A DNA stretch of 64,000 bases, taken from NCBI RefSeq assembly GCF_035946055.1, contig NZ_CP108364.1:620001-684000 (forward strand), read 5' to 3'. Shown here piece after piece: positions 59,138 through 64,000 of this stretch. Positions within the stretch are counted from its first letter, which is position 1; every line of letters begins with the position of its first letter. Below the pieces are notes generated by a model. That model was given only the letters and a program-made list of their open reading frames with translations. It did no database searches and was not told the DNA's origin. The stretch comes from Streptomyces sp. NBC_01341. Lineage in GTDB: Bacteria > Actinomycetota > Actinomycetes > Streptomycetales > Streptomycetaceae. A program made the position numbers and the translations under genes.

Positions 59138-59908
59138 TCAGTTCACGGCCCCCACCGAGCGCGTAGCCGTCGGCGCGGAAGCAGCCGCCGAGCCGGTGCG
59201 CGGCAGGAGCAGTCGTTCCGTGAGCACCCCGAAGACCAGGCCGAACGCGGTCCAGAGGGTCGCCTGGACGGCGAGCGTGGACAGCCTGAACTCCCAGAGG
59301 AGCGTCGCCGGGAAGTCGGCACCCACTTCGTTGAACGAGGGCAGGAAGGCGTAGGCGAGCCCGATCAGGACTACATAGCCCCCGGCCGCCGCGATCGTCG
59401 CGTTCCAGTGGCCCAGCCGCTGCGCGAGCCGTCTGCCCGTGATGACGGCGGCGACGGCCAGCAGCACGCTGAGCGCGACCATGAGGAAGAACAGGCCGGT
59501 TCGCCGGCCGATGGTGTCGGGGTTGCCGACGGCGGGCGGGTTCGCCGGATACTTCAGGAACGGCACCACGTACACCGTCAGCAGTGCCGCCCCCGCGACC
59601 AGCGCGGCGGTGGCCCTGGGGCCGAAGGCGCCGATGCGGCCCAGTGCGTAACAGAAGACGAGTGCGGCGATGCCACCGGCTGCGACACCGAACACCAGGA
59701 CGCCGGTGGCGAGTCCACCGGTGGCCTGCATGGTGCGGCTGACGAGTTCCTCGCCGCCGTGCTCGTGGCTGTGGGCCTCTTCCAGCGCGATGGCGGCGTC
59801 CACCCGGGATTCCCCGAGGAAGTAGGCCACGGCAAGGGCGAGCACGCCGGCCACGAGGCCGGCCAGCATGCCGCGGACGAGCAGAGCTCGGACCGATACG
59901 GAGTACAT
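59138..59908 (-). CDS. cbtA: Cobalt transporter subunit CbtA
   Basis: 256 aa from the ATG at 59908. At least five hydrophobic helices: VRALLVRGMLAGLVAGVLAL, GVLVFGVAAGGIAALVFCYA, TAALVAGAALLTVYVVPFL and others. The loop EEAHSHEHGGEE (about 43-54) is His-rich and probably metal-binding. CbtA is a predicted cobalt transporter of vitamin-B12-regulated operons. It follows cbtB by 26 bp and both are under a cobalamin riboswitch. Confidence 0.88.
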   Translation of the reverse strand: MYSVSVRALLVRGMLAGLVAGVLALAVAYFLGESRVDAAIALEEAHSHEHGGEELVSRTMQATGGLATGVLVFGVAAGGIAALVFCYALGRIGAFGPRATAALVAGAALLTVYVVPFLKYPANPPAVGNPDTIGRRTGLFFLMVALSVLLAVAAVITGRRLAQRLGHWNATIAAAGGYVVLIGLAYAFLPSFNEVGADFPATLLWEFRLSTLAVQATLWTAFGLVFGVLTERLLLPRTGSAAASAPTATRSVGAVN

Positions 59909-59934
59909 GAGACGCTCTCCTGCTCTCCCGCCCC

Positions 59935-60150
59935 TCAGTGGCAGGGGAAGCCGAGCAGGTGACGGCCGTCGTGCACCCATTCGTGCACGCCTTCGCCCGA
60001 GATGAGTGCTGTGGCGCCCTGCTCCGCACCGACGAAGTAGAGGAGCACGAGCATCAGGATTCCGAAGAAGACCGCCCACGGCGCGATGGCCTTGAGCGAA
60101 ATGGGCGCGATGACCGGTGCGACGGTGGTGGGGGCGGCAGAGTGTGCCAT
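59935..60150 (-). CDS. cbtB: Cobalt transporter subunit CbtB
   Basis: 71 aa, ATG start with an AGGAGG ribosome-binding site. Single membrane helix AVFFGILMLVLLYFVG (about 26-41) and a His-rich C-terminus HEWVHDGRHLLGFPCH, the CbtB signature. CbtB pairs with CbtA for cobalt uptake. First gene after the riboswitch, whose expression platform probably hides the ribosome-binding site when B12 is bound. Confidence 0.9.
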   Translation of the reverse strand: MAHSAAPTTVAPVIAPISLKAIAPWAVFFGILMLVLLYFVGAEQGATALISGEGVHEWVHDGRHLLGFPCH

Positions 60151-60194
60151 GGCAGAACCTCCTGTGGGAACACGCGTCCCTGTCGTGGTGCCTT

Positions 60195-60300
60195 GGACGA
60201 GGTGCCGGGTCTGACTTCCCGCAGCGGGGCGGGTACACAGTGGCGCGACCGTGCCGGATTCTCACCGGGCTTCCGTCACACCTTCGTCATGGTTGCCGAG
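60195..60300 (-). ncRNA. Cobalamin riboswitch
   Basis: Minus strand contains the B12 box: AAGCCCGGTGAGAATCCGGC, then ACGGTCGCGCCACTGT, and GGGAAGTCAGACCC farther on. These are the conserved core elements of cobalamin riboswitches. It ends about 45 bp before the CbtB ribosome-binding site and so can control translation of cbtBA. Confidence 0.88.
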
Positions 60301-60423
60301 ACCATACCGCTAGCCCTTTGGTCACCGCCATGGCGCAGGGGGAGCTTGCAGGCCCGCAGGACCGCTGTGTTCCCATGGGGCGACTACGAGGCGGGCCCGC
60401 TGTCCGGGGAGTGGAGTCGGAGA

Positions 60424-60996
60424 ATGACGGTACGGGTGATGTTGATCTCACCTGCGGTCAACGCCGCTTTGCGTGAGGCCCGGTTCGAGGGTGACGCCCC
60501 CTTGGACGACGCGGGGGCGCGCACGGCGGCTGCCGTCGCGACCGCCGGAGGGGTACCCGGCGCGGACCGCCACCTGCGCGGTCCTTCCCAGCGGTGCGGC
60601 ACGACCGCTGAAGCGCTGGGGCTGGAAGCCCGCACCGAACCGGTCCTCGCCGACTGGGACATGGGGCGCTGGCGGGGCCGACGGCTGGATGACGTCGGCG
60701 CTGTCGAGCCGGACGCCGTGTCGGCCTGGCTGACCGACCCCTCGACGGCACCCCACGGCGGTGAATCCCTGCTGGATCTGATCACCCGGACAGGGAGAGC
60801 ACTGGAGTCCCTGGAGAGCACCGGCGGACGACTGCTGGCCGTGGTGGAACCGGCGGTCGTACGGGCCGCGCTCGTCCACGCCCTGAATCTTCCGGCGGAA
60901 GCATTCTGGCGGCTCGACGTCGCGCCCCTGAGCCTCACGGAGCTCAGCGGCCGCTCGGGGCGCTGGAACCTGCGGTGCGGCCGGCCGCTGAGCTGA
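60424..60996 (+). CDS. Histidine-phosphatase-fold protein lacking both catalytic histidines
   Basis: 190 aa, ATG start. The phosphoglycerate-mutase-like scaffold is clear: VMLISPAVNAALREARFEGD, the APLDDAGARTAAAVA stretch, GPSQRCGTTAEALG and GGESLLDLITRTGRAL. However, the RHG catalytic triplet is SPA here, and the second catalytic His (VxSHGG) is replaced in AVVEPAVVRAAL. Both active-site His are therefore absent. Divergent from the cobalamin-regulated cbtBA genes. It may bind a phosphate ligand or be a regulatory relative of CobC-type phosphatases. Confidence 0.75.
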   Translation: MTVRVMLISPAVNAALREARFEGDAPLDDAGARTAAAVATAGGVPGADRHLRGPSQRCGTTAEALGLEARTEPVLADWDMGRWRGRRLDDVGAVEPDAVSAWLTDPSTAPHGGESLLDLITRTGRALESLESTGGRLLAVVEPAVVRAALVHALNLPAEAFWRLDVAPLSLTELSGRSGRWNLRCGRPLS

Positions 60997-61001
60997 GGCG
61001 G

Positions 61002-61700
61002 TCACCCGGCGGCGCCACCCCGGAGAGGCACGGCGGCGCCCCTGTCGGCCGGGAGCACGATCGCCGTGACGGCGAGTCCCTCCGCGACCAGCCAGTTCCC
61101 CTCGTACGACGCGGGCATCCCGGGAGCCGTGCGCAGCAGTTCCGCGGTGAACGTGCCCCCGGTGGCGGTTCCCGAGCTGCGGTGGAAGGTGATGTCGGCC
61201 TCGGTGAAGTCGAGTTCGACGCGGGTGAGCGGGAACCAGGTCTTGAACACGCTTTCCTTGGCGCTGAACAGCAGTCGGTCCCAGTGGACGCCCGCTCCGT
61301 CGGTCCCCGGCATTCGCGTGCGTTCCGAGGGCAGCGAGACGATCTCGTAGACGTCGGACGGCAGCGGTTCGTTCGGTTCGGCGTCGATACCGATCGCACG
61401 TGCCCGAGAGGTCCGGGCCAGGGCGGCGGCGCGGTAGCCGTCGCAGTGCGTCATGCTGCCGATCACTCCGTCGGGCCACAGCGGCATCCCGCGGTGACCC
61501 GTCAGCACCGGCACCGGCGGCAGTCCGAGAGCGGCCATCGCCCGTCGCGCGCAGACGCGTACGGACGCGAACTCGTGCTTGCGGCGGTCCACGCTCCGGG
61601 CCACGAGGCGCGCCTCTTCGGGGTACAGGCTCCCGGGGGGCGCCTCCGCCACGTGCGTGTCCGCGCCGGCGACGTACGAGGGGAGCAGGCGTTCGATCAT
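61002..61700 (-). CDS. 4'-phosphopantetheinyl transferase (EntD/Sfp-type)
   Basis: 232 aa from the ATG at 61700, overlapping the phosphoesterase gene by 4 nt. PPTase motifs GSMTHCDGY, AIGIDAEPNEPLP (Mg2+ site, Asp and Glu about 109-111) and FSAKESVFKTWFPLT. Activates acyl- or peptidyl-carrier proteins by adding the phosphopantetheine arm. The EntD-like form is typical of general-purpose PPTases in Streptomyces. No NRPS/PKS genes are in the window. Confidence 0.92.
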   Translation of the reverse strand: MIERLLPSYVAGADTHVAEAPPGSLYPEEARLVARSVDRRKHEFASVRVCARRAMAALGLPPVPVLTGHRGMPLWPDGVIGSMTHCDGYRAAALARTSRARAIGIDAEPNEPLPSDVYEIVSLPSERTRMPGTDGAGVHWDRLLFSAKESVFKTWFPLTRVELDFTEADITFHRSSGTATGGTFTAELLRTAPGMPASYEGNWLVAEGLAVTAIVLPADRGAAVPLRGGAAG

Positions 61701-62599
61701 GCGCCGTCTCCGTGCTCGACCGGGGCCCGCTCGCCGGCGTAGGGGAGGATCTGCCGCAGGAGGCCGAGCGGGTGGCCCCGCTCGCGCCACTCCCTCGGGT
61801 AGCCGATCGAGACCTCCTCGAAGCGGACGCCGTCGTACCACGTCGTCCGGGGGATGTGGAGGTGGCCGTACACGACGGCGGCGACGTTGAAACGGCGGTG
61901 CCAGTCGGCGGTGAGTTCCGTGCCGCACCACTGGGCGAACTCCGGGTACCACATGACCGAGGTCGGCTCGCGCAACAGCGGCCAGTGCCCCGCGATGACG
62001 AGGGGTACGGACGGGTCGTGCACCGCCAGCCGCTCCTCGGTGAACGCCACCCGGTCCCGGCACCAGTCGTCCACGGCCGGGTAGGGGTCGGGGTGGAGCA
62101 GGTACTCGTCGGTGCAGACGACGCCGGCCTCGTGCGCCCGGGCCAGGGACTCCTCCTTGGTCGACGTCCCCGGGGCCCTGAAGGTGTAGTCGTACAGGGT
62201 GAACACGGGCGCCACGGCGACGGGACCCTCCGCCCCCTGCCAGTGCGGGTACGGGTCCTCCGGTGTGGTGACCCCCAACTCCCGGCAGACCCGCACGAGG
62301 TGCTCGTACCGCGCTCGGCCCCTCAGGCGTACCGGGTCCTTGTCCACGGTCCACAGTTCGTGGTTCCCGGGCGTCCACACCACACGGGCGAAGCGGCGGG
62401 TCAGGACTGCCAGCGCGTTCTCGACCTCTTCGGCCTGCTCCGCCACGTCTCCCGCGACGATCAGCCAGTCCGCGTCGGAGGTGGGGCGCAACCGGTCGGC
62501 GATCGGGCGGTTGTCCGCGATGCCGACGTGGAGGTCGCTGACGGCGAGGAGCCGCCCCTCCCCCTTCGGCGTCCGGGGGACGTCACTGAGTGGACTCAT
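61697..62599 (-). CDS. Calcineurin-like metallophosphoesterase
   Basis: 300 aa, ATG start. Complete metallophosphoesterase ligand set: AVSDLHVG, IVAGDVAE, TPGNHELW, IAGHWPLL and VYGHLHIP. A compact cytosolic enzyme for phosphate mono- or diesters. Operon with the PPTase (4-nt overlap), a pairing I recall as conserved in Streptomyces. A role in carrier-protein or CoA metabolism is only an inference from context. Confidence 0.9.
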   Translation of the reverse strand: MSPLSDVPRTPKGEGRLLAVSDLHVGIADNRPIADRLRPTSDADWLIVAGDVAEQAEEVENALAVLTRRFARVVWTPGNHELWTVDKDPVRLRGRARYEHLVRVCRELGVTTPEDPYPHWQGAEGPVAVAPVFTLYDYTFRAPGTSTKEESLARAHEAGVVCTDEYLLHPDPYPAVDDWCRDRVAFTEERLAVHDPSVPLVIAGHWPLLREPTSVMWYPEFAQWCGTELTADWHRRFNVAAVVYGHLHIPRTTWYDGVRFEEVSIGYPREWRERGHPLGLLRQILPYAGERAPVEHGDGA

Positions 62600-62822
62600 T
62601 GTTCGAATTTACCGCTTCGGTGGATCTCCCCCGCACCGCCTCGCTCGACGTGCTCTCCGTCCGTGCGGCCGGGATGATGGGCGGGATGCCGGTCCCCGGC
62701 CGTGATTGCCTGGCGGGCAGCAGGGCAGGTGCCGTTCACGCGTGCAGGCCGGAACACGGACTCACCCGCCCCTCGGCGGAGCGCGAAGACCGACGCGACC
62801 GTTCTCGACGGAAGGACCCGCC

Positions 62823-63194
62823 ATGCCCATCGCCACGTACTGTCTCGTCGCTCTCGACTGCCCGGACCCCCGAGCACTGGCCGGCTTCTACCAGGCCGTC
62901 CTCGGCGGTGAGATCAGGAACGACAGCGACGACTGGTACGTCCTCCACACGCCGGACGGCACGCGCATCGCCTTCCAGAGGGCCCCGGATCACTCACCGC
63001 CGGACTGGCCCCGTGGCGACCGCGGTTCACAGCAGGCGCACCTCGACCTCGACGTGACCGACATCGGCCGGGCGCAGGAAGAGGTACTCGCACTCGGGGC
63101 GAGCCCCCTGGACCTGGACGACCGTGGCGGGGAGCGCGGCTTCCGGGTGTACGCCGACCCGGCGGGCCATCCCTTCTGTCTCTGTGTCAAGTGA
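62823..63194 (+). CDS. VOC-family (glyoxalase/dioxygenase-like) protein
   Basis: 123 aa from the ATG at 62823 (GAAGGA ribosome-binding site). One glyoxalase-like module with paired beta-alpha-beta-beta-beta units: YCLVALDCPDPRALAGFYQA, DDWYVLHTPDGTRIAFQRAP, QQAHLDLDVTDIGRAQEEVL and VYADPAGHPFCLCV. Single-domain members dimerise to form the metal site. Function unknown; might be bleomycin-resistance-like. Confidence 0.88.
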   Translation: MPIATYCLVALDCPDPRALAGFYQAVLGGEIRNDSDDWYVLHTPDGTRIAFQRAPDHSPPDWPRGDRGSQQAHLDLDVTDIGRAQEEVLALGASPLDLDDRGGERGFRVYADPAGHPFCLCVK

Positions 63195-63327
63195 CCGTGC
63201 GCGGACACGGCCCCCGCCCGCGGCTCGTCCGGCCGGCAGGGTACGGGCGGGGTGGCGCCCCGCACACCGGTGGCGTCCGGGCGGGCCGGGTGACGCGGCG
63301 GCCGCCACCGGTGCCGGACCGCCTCCG

Positions 63328-63885
63328 TCAGGTCAGGCTGCGCTGGTAACGGTAGGTCAGCCTGCCGTCGGTGAAGTCGAAGTAGGCGGTGGGCGGGAAG
63401 AGCCCGGTGGCCGCCTTGCAGGCGTATTTCTCGACGAAGCCCGTGGTGGCGGGCCAGTTCGCATAACTCTGTCCCTGCACGACACAGGAGTCCTTGGGAA
63501 CGACTGCCCAGACCTGGGCCTCACTCATTCCCAGAGCGGTCTTGTTGTAGTGGGACAGCCTCATGGACGGAGTCTTCGGCTTGTACAGCAACTCGTTGCG
63601 CTTGGAGTACAGCTTGCCGTCATCGGTGAAGTCGAAGCCTCCGTAAGGGGCGTAGTCGCTCGACTCGGTGAAGCAGAGGATCGAGTCACCTATGACGCCG
63701 CCGGTGTCGCACGCCGGCTCGCCGCCGCCGATCTCCCAGACCTCGTCGAAGGTCATGCCGAACTGGATCTGCTCGTATCTCCCGACCGAGAAACCGGAAT
63801 TCGCCTCTGCGGCCGATGTCGTCGCGACGAGGGCCGCCGCGGCGGCGGCGAGCGCGACTCCCGCACGTGCAATCCGGGTCTTCAC
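63328..63885 (-). CDS. BLIP-family (beta-lactamase inhibitory protein-like) exported protein
   Basis: 185 aa from the GTG at 63885 (AAAGGA ribosome-binding site 8 bp away; GTG at 63888 is an alternative). Signal peptide about 1-28 (AGVALAAAAAALVATTSAAE). The mature part has the tandem BLIP repeats: GRYEQIQFGMTFDEVWEIGG and SHYNKTALGMSEAQVWAVVP, with Cys59-Cys71 and Cys134-Cys156 likely disulphides. Asp77 in SSDYAPYGG matches BLIP Asp49, but the hot-spot residues His148, Trp150, Arg160 and Trp162 of BLIP align to Tyr, Asp, Tyr and Arg. Inhibition of class A beta-lactamases is thus doubtful; it resembles S. clavuligerus BLP. Confidence 0.85.
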   Translation of the reverse strand: MKTRIARAGVALAAAAAALVATTSAAEANSGFSVGRYEQIQFGMTFDEVWEIGGGEPACDTGGVIGDSILCFTESSDYAPYGGFDFTDDGKLYSKRNELLYKPKTPSMRLSHYNKTALGMSEAQVWAVVPKDSCVVQGQSYANWPATTGFVEKYACKAATGLFPPTAYFDFTDGRLTYRYQRSLT

Positions 63886-64000
63886 CACGTGTGTCCTTTC
63901 GTCGATGCCCCCGGGCACGCGCCTCGTCCTGGACACGATGGGGCGGTCCGTGCGGTGCGGGGGGCCGGCACCTGCTGCGCACGTCAGGCCCGCAGGCGTG

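Noticed and set aside
61002..61700. PPTase as sign of a biosynthetic gene cluster
   Set aside because: No NRPS, PKS or other core biosynthetic gene is in the window; the partner is a metallophosphoesterase.
1..64000. CRISPR array, prophage, IS element or tRNA
   Set aside because: No regularly spaced repeats, transposase, integrase, phage structural gene or tRNA-like cloverleaf was seen by reading.

Overview
The window is about 70% GC, with strong third-codon GC bias, many GTG starts and Streptomyces-typical families (gas vesicle proteins, a chaplin, a SigB-type sigma factor, a BLIP-like secreted protein, DUF4397 and FG-GAP secreted proteins). This points to a Streptomyces chromosome, probably arm or arm-proximal sequence rich in regulators and secreted proteins. 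No rRNA, tRNA, CRISPR array, IS element or phage gene was seen.

Layout. 1-0.5 kb: edge of a gas-vesicle cluster (gvpA-type start, gvpO). 0.5-4.1 kb: a conserved hypothetical and a PHP/HhH protein, then a compact trio: heme-oxygenase-like di-iron enzyme, HemK2/MTQ2-like methyltransferase and CDGSH Fe-S protein. 4.1-11.4 kb: a FUSC-type membrane protein, then an OmpR-family two-component system divergent from a membrane redox operon (ferric-reductase-like flavocytochrome, FMN-binding lipid-anchored or exported domain, ApbE flavin transferase, DUF2231). Three CTGAG direct repeats with exact 11-bp period lie between them. 11.4-24.7 kb: a Cys-rich protein, a small membrane protein, a Tat-exported PLC/GDPD-like enzyme, a quinone reductase/two acyl-CoA dehydrogenase operon, a cupin-XRE regulator, a PIG-L deacetylase, a rhodanese-DUF2892 protein under a perfect CsoR/CstR-type palindrome, an S33 peptidase, an aldo/keto reductase and a ferredoxin-NADP reductase.

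24.8-34.4 kb: the rifamycin-protection ATPase HelR with a RAE-like palindrome upstream, a Sua5/YciO protein, small conserved proteins, a luciferase-like monooxygenase, a broken MmyB-type regulator, a cupin/alcohol dehydrogenase pair, a GH114 lipoprotein, a GNAT and a YCII protein. 34.4-46 kb: mannonate dehydratase, then the most unusual element: a complete eight-gene cluster matching the Escherichia coli yhf genes (yhfZ, Y, U, T, php, S, X, W) in shuffled order. It has a near-identical 17-bp motif before the regulator gene and again before the enzyme operon. A short ABC-permease C-terminal relic beside mannonate dehydratase suggests the cluster replaced a sugar transporter. An alpha-L-fucosidase and an AraC regulator follow.

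46-64 kb: a SigB-family sigma factor with a candidate SigB-type promoter, a PP2C-like protein and a MerR-B12-binding photoreceptor-like regulator with 11-bp direct repeats; secreted DUF4397 and FG-GAP proteins; a chaplin with a His-rich repeated tail; UBP zinc finger, MpaB-like, SRPBCC, pirin, TPR, TetR and SDR genes; a cobalamin-riboswitch-controlled cbtB-cbtA pair beside a histidine-phosphatase-like protein lacking its catalytic histidines; a phosphopantetheinyl transferase/metallophosphoesterase pair; a VOC protein; and a BLIP-family exported protein. Several convergent gene pairs are separated by long perfect hairpins that look like bidirectional terminators. All functions are read from sequence motifs and memory of families; no search was run.
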